From the NCBI GenBank assembly GCA_000727475.1, contig KL647305.1, positions 1,342,788 through 1,406,787 of the forward strand: DNA of 64,000 bases. The letters run 5' to 3'. The translations under genes were made by a program, and so were the position numbers. Shown one piece after another: positions 13,048 through 24,164 of the stretch. The stretch is from Sarcocystis neurona (taxonomy: Eukaryota; Apicomplexa; Conoidasida; Eucoccidiorida; Sarcocystidae). Position 1 is the stretch's first letter; every line of letters begins with the position of its first letter. The notes beneath the pieces are model-generated. The model was not told the DNA's origin, did not search any database, and worked only from the letters and a program-made list of their open reading frames with translations.

Positions 13048-13412
13048 CAGGCTTGCCGCGGCCGCTGCTGCTGCTGCACCCCGCAGACTGCCGCTGCCAC
13101 TTCTGCTGCTGCTGCGACTCTTGTCCCTTCGTATTTGCTCTTCTGTTGCTCCTGTTTTCCTCTCGAGGTTTCTACAGCAGCTGTTCTGCTGCTACTGCTG
13201 CTGCTGCTCCTCTTCTTCTTCCTTCCTCTTCTCCTGCTCCTCTCGGTAAAGCCAGTGCTGCTGTCGCTGCTGTCGCTGTTGTTCCTGTTGTTGACAAACA
13301 GATGCTGTTCCTGTCGCTCCTCGTTGAAGCCCGTCTTCCACAATGTCCCCACGCATTCCCCACGCCAAGAGCAGCAGCGCACACAGGAGAGAAACTCCGA
13401 CCAGGAAGACAC
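13048..13412 (-). CDS. Candidate extra 5' exon of UTP14
   Basis: The minus strand is open here for over 360 bases, with an Arg/Ser/Gln-rich product (for example ERSRRRGRKKKRSSSSSS) and CAG-sense triplets like the UTP14 exons. It ends at a strong donor CCTG|GTGAGAGG. Splicing to an AG at 12982-12981 would remove a 67-base intron and restore the frame exactly into the exon 1 ATG region (phase 2 plus one base). The family match is not visible, and the 5' boundary given is only the limit of the open frame. Confidence 0.22.
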
Positions 13413-14106
13413 TCAGCAGCACCAGCACCCGGTAAGAAGCAGCTGCCGCTGCACCAACGCAACAAAAAAATCCAACAGCAAGCTCTCTGTGCCCAGCAGA
13501 AATGATGTCCCCTCGGGTCCTCTACGCACTAGAAAGCTGCTGGCTGTCGCTCGCTCCGTTGCAGCTGCGAAGCATTTGCTGCTGCTCGCCTACCACACCT
13601 GCTGCAGCTGCTGTTGCCAGTGCGCTCTTCGGATTGTGCTGCTGGCATCAACGCTGCTGCTGTTGCTGCTGTTGCGGCTTGTGTTGCCGCTACTTCTGCT
13701 GTCTGCCCGCCGCAACGCTCCAAGCGGATGTGAAGCAGGCGCTTCGGGGAAAAACGAGCGACAGGATGTCCACACCGCTGTTGTTAAGCACCTGCCTTGC
13801 CCAGTGCCAGGAAAGAGTCACCGACCGTGAAAAGCAACATACGGCGAAGTGCGCATAAAGCCCTACATATATAGGGAAGCATATATACATATATATATAT
13901 ATATGGAGAGTGGGCGGCACTGGACAGAAATACACAGAGAGTCCCTCATGCAGGCGAGAGTAAATACATGTCATACGTAGGTAGCTACGTAAAGATAGAT
14001 GTGGTCACATCGCAGTGCAGGGAGAGAGAAAGTACACGAATTTTTACACGATCAATATATACCCGAGCCTCAAAACAGACCCATCGACAGAGATCCGTGA
14101 ACAGAG

Positions 14107-14409
14107 ATGAAGTCTTCGAACGGGCTACTCCTTTTGTCCGAGTTCTTTGCCGCAGTTTTCTTCCCCTCTCTGCGTGTAGACACACACGAGAAGGCACTGG
14201 GTGTGGCCAACGCAGAGCTCCGCCACGGTACGCCCTTGCCTTGCAGGGCCGCCTGCCGGCGCCGACTTTCTTCTACGCTCCTAGACTTTGACAAGCAGTC
14301 TTTCTCTTCCCTGAGGCAGACAGGTGCAGGCACGTGCATGCGCCGACGGCGCATACATGCGGCAGATGGTGTTCTTCATCCGGGAAGAAATTCGCTGACG
14401 CGGGACTGA
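14107..14409 (+). CDS. Hypothetical small protein with signal-peptide-like start
   Basis: This is an uninterrupted 100-codon ORF from ATG to TGA. Its first 25 residues contain a hydrophobic core (GLLLLSEFFAAVFF) followed by a polar stretch, as in a secretory signal peptide. A possible donor lies inside it at CACG|GTACGC (near 14227), so it could be a first exon. There is no family match, and the surroundings are full of chance ORFs. Confidence 0.2.
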   Translation: MKSSNGLLLLSEFFAAVFFPSLRVDTHEKALGVANAELRHGTPLPCRAACRRRLSSTLLDFDKQSFSSLRQTGAGTCMRRRRIHAADGVLHPGRNSLTRD

Positions 14410-17189
14410 GAACACGGTGGCGGCCAAACGGTCGGTTAACTGCTACGCAGAAGCACGTGCTCGAGTGCGTTGTACGGCAGGATGTGAAGAACTAGAGGAC
14501 AAATATACGATGAAGACAGTCCTCTGCGAGCGGGCAGACAGTCGCTGTTGTATCGCCACGACGACGGGTTCAGCAGCCGCAGCAGTAGCACGGCAACGCG
14601 CGTTGTAGGACAAGCAACGGCGCAAAAAGAGGGGCGATTATTCTAGGACGGGAGGACGGGGCTCAGCAGCAGCATTGGCAACGTGGAAGGATTTTAGGAG
14701 GAACCGCAGCGCAAAGCAGTCCGGCAAGAACGCGAGTCACGAAGAAAGGCGATTTCTTCGATGCTGGGGCTTGGGCATGCAGTTGATGACGTGCAGCGGC
14801 TACCGCGCGACGCTTGTGGCTTCTGGACACTCGACTTCCCCCCTCCCACGACTGTCCTGCTGCTGCTTATCTGCTCTTCCGTTACACAGCTTCGGCTGCT
14901 GCAGCTACAGCTGCTGCCGTGGGTTCTGTCCGCGTTGCAGCAGGTAGAGCAGCTGCCGCTGCTACTGCTGCGGGCTTTCAGCCGCCGCGACGTGCCATCC
15001 GCCGCGAGGAGCACGCAGTGTCCAGCAGGTCCAGCTCGCTGTTGTACTACACACCAGATTGGCAGGCGCGACAGCAGCAGCAGCAGCTACGTTGAGAAGC
15101 AGCATGTTGCGAGCAGGATGCCTTGGCGCCACACCACGCGCGTTCGTGTGGCAGCTGCTGGGGGAGCAGCAAGAGCAGCTCCTCTACCAGCCCCTTACCA
15201 GAAGAAACGCAGGAGAAAGCATCAGCACAGTCGAAGTGGGGCAGCAGCCCGTCCGGCGGGGGGCCTTTCAGCAACTGCCGCAACAGCTGGAGCAGCGCTG
15301 AGCATCGGCTTACAGCAGTAAGCAGCACTGCGGGCGCTCCTCCCCCCAGCAGCAGTGCTACTACTAGTGCTACTACTACTACTACTACTGCCACTACTGC
15401 TACACCAGCAATCGCCGTTGCATGCAACGGGGAGGGCAGGGAAAGAAGAGAAGTCGTAGCAGCCGAAGAGCAGCAGCAGTACCGAGAAGCAGCGGGAGAG
15501 CCGCAGCCTGCATAGCAGTAGTGTATTGCAGCAGGAGAATCGTCGCCACCCATTTAGCATCGAGGCTCCTGCATCATCTTCGGGGGGATTTGTTGTCAAT
15601 TTTCCGTTTTCTTTGTTCCTTGCCATTTTTGTTGGAGTTCTTCCCGTAGGGACTGCCAGTTTCTCTTTTGTGGCTGCTGGGTTCCACACGCCCCACCGCA
15701 GCAGCGTGGCTTCGAAGGGCACGCCGCTGGCGCAGGCCTCCTGCGCACGCGTTCGCTGCCTGAGCTTCTGCGACTGTTATTACGTTGCCTCCTTCGCTTC
15801 TTCTCCTGCTTCTACAACATCTTCTCTTTTTCCTTCCTGTAGAAGCATGCGAGGATCACAGCGCGGGGTTTCTGCCTGTGTATATGTCCGCGTCAACTGC
15901 CGTCGAGCGCAGCAACTGCGACCGGAGCAGCGGCAGCAACGGTGTCGCCGCGCGACTGGCACCGGAAGCCGCAGCAGCAGCGGAAGGAAATTCACAAGCC
16001 TACACACCAGGCACACTTCCACAGCAGCGTCTGTTTGAAATTTCGTTGGTCTGTGCAGGGGCCGCGCCTCTCCTTCGTGTCGGTCGGTCGCCCCGCGCCT
16101 CCCTCCTCCGCGTTGCCAACAGAACACTGCCGACGGCGTGCTCGAGTTCGTCGACTTCTCGCTCCGAGAGCGCTTTGGCACAGCAGCAATAAATTTACCC
16201 CCTTCAGCAGCCGCCTGCTGCTTTTTTGGGAGACGCGTTCTCCTGGTGCCGGCGCGATCTCGTGCTTCAGCATCTGCTTTTAGCGGGTCAGACCGCCCCG
16301 GCTCACAGCTGCCGTCACCGTGTACGCGCAGCCGTTTACGCACAGCAGCCTCTATTTCTCAACCTCTGCCTGCGGCGCCGTCTGTATATCCGTCTATACG
16401 TGCAGGGCCGTCTACACATCGGCGTATACGTCCGCACCGTCTTGTGGAGTGTGTCAATGTTTGCTGACACGGCTGCTTTGTGTGTATAGGGTCGGCCGGT
16501 ACATACGTGTACAGAGACAGACGGTGTTGCGTGTGGATCAAGTCCGGTGTTTTTCTCTTCTTCAGTAGAGCTGATGTGTGTGCGTGCGTAGAATTGTACG
16601 TCTGACCACGTGTGCAGGTGTAGCCACGACGTGCCGTTAGCTGTGGTGGGTTTCTTCAGCTTCCCTATCCGGCAGCAAGTTCCTGGCCCTCGGGTTCTTT
16701 GCCGATACATATACAGACATATATGCACGTCCAGCTGCCGGTGTGCGCGCGCATACGCGTGGATGTGTGTGAGTCGTAGTCGGAAGGACGGAGGCCGGCT
16801 ACACAGGCACTGTCGCTGCTGCGCGAGACTTTTCTGAGAGTACGGGTTCGTCTTCGCTTTTCATCTTCTGCCCCTTTCCGCTCGTCCCCTTTCTGTCTCG
16901 CGTCCACAGTGCTCCCGTGGACGTTCCTCGTTTGTTTGTGGCTGCGTGGGTCTGCCCGACATTTTTTGCGTCTCTCGCACTTCCCCACCGCCAGCCTGCG
17001 GCACCGTCGGCAGCCAGGCGTGTTCGTGCTGGTGCTGCGTGCGTGCGTACGTGTGTGTCACACACTGCCGTTCGCCGGGGGCGGGGGCTTTTCCCGCGGG
17101 CCGTCTCCGTTTCTGTGCGTGTGTGTCTCCCTCTCTGAGCGTGTGTGTGTGTGGGCGGCGGAGGAGAAGGAGGAGACGCAACACGCAAA

Positions 17190-17700
17190 ATGCTGGTGCT
17201 GGTGGAGACGCCGGCGGGTTACGGCCTGTTCCGCGTCCGCGACAGCAAGCTGCTGCAGGTGGAGGATGCCGCAGAAGTGGCTGCGGGGTTTTCGTCGGCC
17301 GCCGCGGCGCAGCAGCTGGTGCAGCTCGAAGCGTTCTCGCAGTTCCGGGACACGCAGCAGGCGGTCGAAGAGGCCCTGCGGCTCTCCGAAAGTCGCCTGG
17401 GGGGAGGACTGAAGAAGTTCCTTAGAAAGCACCTGCTGCTCTCGACGAAGCCCGGCGGCCGCCACACCAGCAGCAGTGCTGGCCATGACGCCGACGAGGA
17501 GGCCGAGGCCGACGCAGATGCGGCAGCAGGAGACGGGACGCCCGCCGCCGCACTGCAGCTCGCTGTCAGCGACCGCGCCCTCGGCGCCGCCATCAAAAAC
17601 AAATTTGGCGTCGACGTCATTTTTTCTCCTGCCACGCATGAAATTATTCGTGGCATCAAGGAGCACCTCGCCGCTCTGCTTCATGGATTCTCCGAGAAAG
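17190..17700 (+). CDS. NOP58: NOP58 exon 1
   Basis: It encodes the N-terminal domain through [21 protein letters not shown]. The donor is AAAG|GTCCCT, weak at positions 4-6 but fixed by phase: one leftover G completes an Asp codon with exon 2. Confidence 0.93.
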
Positions 17701-20700
17701 GTCCCTCTCCTCTCTCTCTTTAAAAGAGAATACACGCGTATATCTGTGTGCACCTTGTACACAAAAAGTTCTTCACGAGTAGATTTGCCACCAGTTGGTC
17801 CGCATTTATATACATGCATACGCGCAATCCTATCCGTAGGCGTCGCTATAGAGAGTATACACGCAGACACATATATTAACATATCTTTGTCTATATTTGT
17901 GTATGTATATAGGCGTATCTGTATGCATCTCCTTCTACAGAAGAGCACATACATGTATACGTATCGTGTCCACGTGCCTGTGTGTGGACACGGACCCGTA
18001 TGCATAAATGTACATGAAAATGTATGTTACTTGCTCTGAGGCATATTTGTGTGTATATATATATATATATGTAGTGTGTGGGTGTATGTGCATGTACGAG
18101 TGTGTATATATATAGATATATGAGTGAGTACGTAGGAATACCTGTCTTGAGGCACATTTGTGTGGATATGTATATATATATATACATATATATGTAAATA
18201 TGTAGTGTGTGGGTGTATGTTCAAGTACGTATATATATATATATATGAGTGAGTGAGTACTTAGGAATACCTGTCTTGCGTGTGTTCCGATCGATAAGCG
18301 CCCCGAGGTGTATATATATATATATATACACGTATAGACAGAGAGCGAGAGAGAGAAGCTATGCCCATACACCCGTCTGTCTTTGTATATTGGTTGATCG
18401 CTGAGGTGTATATATGGATATACCTGCAGATTATACGTATATAGTAGACCCTACAGATATGTATGGGTATACGTATATATGCGTGTCTTCATGTGTGTAT
18501 TGAAAACAGACAGAAATACCTGTATATTATATATGTATGTATCGACACGTATATATATGTATGTATGTGCAGCGTGTGTGTGTGTAAGTGTGGAAGAACG
18601 CGTGCTTGGGGTACGTGACAGTCCGTGTCTAGATGCTGCTGGTTTTCCTTGCTGCTCGTTTTCCGCGCAGGTGCTCCTGCTGCTGGGAGGCGCCTCTGTA
18701 TCAGGTCGCGTGCTGCGTTGCTGAGTCCGCTTCTGCTGCTGTTGTGGCTGCTTCTCCTCGTGCCGCTGCTGTTTTTTGCCATCCTGATGCTCACGCGACT
18801 TCTGCCGTTACTCGTGTGCATTCCTGCGTTGCTGGTGTGACCCCTGCCATTCTTCGGCTGTTGCCCTTCCTGAGCTGCTGCTCTTCCGCGGGGTGCTGTT
18901 TTTTCTGTGCTGCTGCAGTTTGTGAGCTGCTACTGCTGATGGTGCCACTGTTGCTGTTGCTGTTTTCTGTCCGTGCTGAGAAAGCACCTGCCGCTGCTGC
19001 TGCTGTTGCGCGTCGTGCTCGTACGGCCGCTGCTGCCCTGCTTGCTGTGTCGCTACCCGTCCTCCCGCCCTGTGACTGCTGCTGCTGTTGCTGCTGTCGT
19101 TGCGGTTGCTGCTGCTGCGGTTGCAGTCGGTTTGCTTTCTTCGACGCCTACCGCAGCTGCTGCTACTGCTGTTGCGGTTCTTGATACTGGTGTTGCTGTT
19201 GCTCCTGTGGTTTATATGGACATTATTAGTGTTACTGCTTTTCTTTGGACACTACTGTTGCAGCTTCCTCTCCGCCGCAACTTCTTTCTGCTACTGCTGC
19301 CTTCGGTGTCCCTTGCTTGTGGCTGCTGATGCTGCTGCTGCCGGTGCTGTTGCTGTTGCTGTTGCGGCGTGTGCTGCTCCGCTTCGTTCTCCTGCTGCTG
19401 CTGTTTCTTCCATCGCGACTGCACGTGATGCTGTTGCTGCGCCGTTGGTTCTTCGCCGTCCCGTGCTGCTGCTGCTGCCATCCACCATATTGCCAATGTT
19501 GCTGGGCCTGCTGCTTCTTCCACTGGTCCTTCCTCACTAATGCTTCCGCTACTTCCATCGCTGCTGCTGATGCTGCGACTGCTACCGCTGTTGTGTGGGG
19601 TGGTGCTGCAGATCGACAGACAATGGCCGTGTCTCTGGCGCACTCCTTGAATCGCTTCAAGTTGAAATTCAGTCCCGAGAAAGTCGATACGATGATTATC
19701 CAGGCAGTTGGTGTGTCTTCTCTCCCTCCCTTCTGCTTCTTCTCAGAAAAATAAGGCTGCATGTGTGTGTATGTGTATATATGTATCTGCGTATCTGCGC
19801 AGTCTCGCATTCAAATGTGTCTCATATATATGTATATACACATACAAGGAGAGGGAGAGTTATATGCATATATACGCATAATATATACGCATATATATCT
19901 GTCTACATGTGTATATGCACAAAACCGCATTCGCACATACTATATATATATGTATACATAAGGAGAGGGAGATTTATAAGCATATATATATATATATTCA
20001 TGTACCTACGTGTATATACGCAGAATCCCGCATATACGTATATATGCGTAAGGTGAGGGAGATTTATATCCAGACCTGGTTTCTTATACACGAGTTGGTT
20101 TTCGGGTGTGCATATGGGCGAAAGGTGCGTAGCACCAAGTCCCAGCGTCATCGTTATATATGTGTATGTATTTCATGTGTAGAGCGTATATACACCGTGT
20201 ATATGTATAGCGTATATACACCGCATACATACGTATACGACACGCACGTAGCACTCGACGAGTAGCTGCGTGTGCGTCGGGAGAAGAAGGCGCCCTCCCC
20301 TTGCAGGAACGCTGCGGCATGTGCGCGCGTCTCTCCACGTGTGTCATCGGTGCGGTTTCTGTCCACATCATCTCTCGAGGAGGAGGAGGAGAAGGAAGGT
20401 GGTCAACTGAGACCGCAGGCCGGACTGTTTTGGAGGCACTTTTCTGTGAAGTGTCGCACAAGCAGCAGTTCATAGAGAGGGAGAAAGGCTGGGTGTAGTG
20501 AAATGCTGGCTTGGCAGTCCGAGGCAGTTTCTGCGGCAGTCTACGCGGGGTGGTTGCTAGGCAGCAGGTTATACGCGTGTCAATCTTCTCTCAGCAAACG
20601 TGGCACTGCCACGTGCGCTGCGTCGCAGCCCATCCATTCGGGGGTGTTGAGACTGCATGTACACAACTGTCACTGCGTCTCTCTTCTGTCCGCTGCCAGC

Positions 20701-23700
20701 GCATCTCTGAGTAGAAATGGGGACCCGGTGCTTCGTCTGCATCAAGCTTCGCCTGCTATTGACGTGTATGTGCTGGTGCCAACACCAGCACCAGACCATA
20801 TTACAAAGACGTGGGCGTGTTCTCGCCTGCACACATGCATACATGCTCCACACACACACACATACATGCACTGTAGATTCATATATGCTTCTGTGTGTAT
20901 ACATATATGTATCAGCCGACCTCTGCGGATATACGTATATGTACACGTATACGCAGATATTTGTCTAGTGTATATAGGTGTGCGTATCACGGAGAGACAG
21001 AGACAGATAGTGAAACAGCGATAGGGCGGTGAGGGCCAGACAGAGGGAGAGACGCAGGCACGTGGGCACAGGGATGGGAAAAATTAGACAAAAACGGACA
21101 CTCAAAAGAACAGACAGCCTCAGAGAGAGTGGAAACGCGACAAATAAGCGACCGCAACAACGTCTACACAGATGTACATACGTACATAGTAGCAGTAGCG
21201 GGTGTTAGTAGTAGTAGTAATCGGTGTCATTAGTTGTGCGTGTAGTACTAGTGGCAGTTGCAGTAGTAGTAGTGCACCTTGGTATGCAGGAGAAGTAGTA
21301 GTAGTAGGAGTAGTATTCGTAGGTGGAGGAGGAGGTGTAGGCCGTTTTATATGTGGGGGGGTATGTGTGTGTGGGCATGTACGCCGCAGGGGGGTGTGTG
21401 TACATGTATGCCCGTGTTTGTGCCGCGGGCGTCAGATACTCTCGGAGCAGGTGGTCGCACGCGCATTGGTCCGTATCGAACAACACACGGACACGTGATA
21501 CGTGCAGTACTTCCTCTCTTTCGTCTTTATACATGTGCAGCGCATGCGTCCACGCCCGCAAGTTCTTCACGTCTGTGTACAGGTATATATGTTTGTGTTT
21601 ATTTGCATGTAGAAGAACACGGGGAGACGGAGAGACAGGGACAGAGGGGGTGACAAAGAAAGAAACACCCTCACACACTCAGAGAAGTACAGGGACAGGG
21701 GCGGCGCGCAATCTAATTAGTATGCGTATATGTCTATTGGGCAGAGACCCACGGACAGAGGGGGACAGAGAAAGACGGAGACAGGGGGAGACACGGCATT
21801 TAATTGATATATACTATATGCATATATATATATATGCACACGGCACACGCAGGTGCACATGTACGTGTGCGCGTCTTCGTGTGAGGGGGAGACACGCGCG
21901 GTGGTATATTCACCAGGGACGCCAGCACCTTCCGTGGACCGAGCGGGAGGTGGTTCGCGTGCGCAGCGGCGTGGCACAGCAGATTATTGTGGGACCGGCC
22001 GTGAAGAGGGGCCTTTTGGTCGGGGTGTGTCATTTCTCTCCGACACATTTCTTCGCTCTCGCTTTGTCCGTCCCAGTTGGGGAGAGAAAGCGAGCTGAGG
22101 ATCTTTTTTTGCATGCACTTGCCGGGGGGAGGTCCTCCTTCTCTCGCCACACAACCGAGACGGGTCTTTGTGCACACCTTTTCCTCTTCACGTGTGCTTC
22201 TCCGTATGGGTGGACTGGTGCGCGTGGGCTGCGGATAATACTTGTGTGTTTATACGTCGCTGTGTGGATATCTCATATATGTGTACGCGTCTGTGTGCAT
22301 GTATGCACGTGTACGAGTGTGTCTCTGCGTATATGCGTGGTGGTGGTTGGTGAGATGGGCTGCGTGTCTCTGGTCTCTGTACGGAGAGGCAGGTCGCCGT
22401 CTCGACCGGCAGAAGTGTGTTGCCGTGCGCCGGCGGTGGGGCAAGGAACATGTGCCTTTTTTTTTCTCTCGACGAGAGACGCAGCAGTTCCCGTCGTCCC
22501 GGCGTCTGCTGGGCATCGCCTCTTCGCCTGTCTTTCTGCCGCGTCCCTCGCTTCGCTTCTTCTTCCTCTGAATCTGTGTGTGTGTGTGTGTGTGTCTGTG
22601 TGTGTGTCGTCCTGCTTCTCTCGGTGTGCGCGCGGCTCACGTCTGTTGTCTCCTGTAGACGCCAACCACGCTCTGCTGCTGCTGCTGCGGGTGCGACGGG
22701 CGTGCAGCGCTGCTCGATGACTTGGACCGGGAGCTGAACAACTTCGCCATGCGTCTGAAGGAGTGGTACGGCTGGCACTTCCCGGAGCTCAGCAAAATCG
22801 TCAGCGACAATCTTCTCTACGCAAGAACTGTCCAGCTAATTGGCTTCCGCAGCAATACCAAGCACGTCGACCTCACCACCCTTCTCCCGGACGAGGTCAG
22901 GCGCCCTGTGCTCTTCTTCCGCCAGCTGTCTTCTCTCGCCTTCTCTTACCACAAAAAGGAGTTGGCATGTGCTGCTTTCTCTCGAGTGATAGAAAAAAAG
23001 ACCGACTCTCCACGTTGTTTTCTCTCTCATTCCATATGTGGGTATCCATGTATTCACACATACACATATACGTGTACATAGGTACATGTGTGTACGTATA
23101 TAGCTGTATATATATATATATGGCTTTCAATGGTGTCGCCTCTCTCTCGCTTTCCTCATGTGGATGTATGGTTATATATATGTGTACGTGCAGCGCAGTA
23201 TACGTAGTTACGGTGTCACGTACGTGGACGCGGAAGTACGCCTTGGAGCAGAGATGCATCACGGAAATACTCGTTGCCGTATGGTAGAGGTGCACGCGTG
23301 TTATCTTCTGTAGCGTTCGAAGAAAACTACGAGCTTGGCTGTTTCCTCGAGCTTGGACCAGAGCAGCTAAGAAAAACGGTGGTCCACACACGAGTGGATA
23401 AATTTATTCAGCACGCACGGGCCTTTTCGTTTGTGACGAACTACCTCTTTATCTCCCGTAGTACGCATTGATTACTGGTACATCGTCAATATAAAAGCTT
23501 GTCCCATATATATATGAATATTGAACCCGTATATTGTTTACATTGATATGTGCGTATGAAAGGACTGCTGCTCGCCTCTGCGTGTGTGTGTGCGTATCAT
23601 GTGTGTAACTGAATTTAGTGTGTGGCACCGTGTATGTATACATGTATATAGGTGTGTGGATACGTGCGATTGTTCATGTATATACATATATCTGTAGGTA

Positions 23701-24120
23701 TGTATGTGCGTTTGGACACGTCCATATATGTATATATATATGTGCGTGTGTGTATACGTATATTACGAAGGCGGGTGGACGTACGTATGTACGTGTGCAA
23801 GTACGTGGATGCCCTTGTGTAGACATGTGTATATGTGTGTGGGTTTAATGTTCTGCACATGGGTCTGTTTACTGTTACCGCTCATATACAGGCATTTAGT
23901 TTGCGTTACCTGTCGATATGCTTGGCTGGAATAGTAGACATGTGTTGCCCGCGGCGTATACAAGTCCATCTCTGTATGTTCGTGCGTCTGTGTCTATTTT
24001 GTTTCACCACGCGGCATGGATGTCTAACCGTCCGAATATTGATACACCTGTACGTATCTCCACGCCACAACGTACATGGACGTTTTTTCTATCAACCTGG
24101 CGGCGGCTATACAACGTACA

Positions 24121-24164
<44 letters not shown>

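Larger units (their letters stand above)
12974..17189. other. Divergent spacer between UTP14 and NOP58
   Basis: This 4.2-kb region must hold the promoters of both genes. It has CTG triplets on the plus strand at 13000-13720, a short TA microsatellite near 13880, a GC-rich mixed region at 14100-16500 with CAG and CTA triplet runs (about 15340-15400), and GT-rich sequence at 17040-17160 just before NOP58. Several ORFs of 100-280 codons exist on both strands, but none shows a family signature. Confidence 0.5.

Noticed and set aside
12442..13830. Plus-strand Leu/Ser/Ala ORFs over and beyond UTP14 exon 1
   Set aside because: They are reverse-strand readings of CAG triplets; UTP14 is supported on the minus strand by homology and phase.
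21353..22720. Plus-strand 455-codon ORF in NOP58 intron 2
   Set aside because: It is Cys/Arg/Val-rich from GT and CTG repeats and enters NOP58 exon 3 in the wrong frame.
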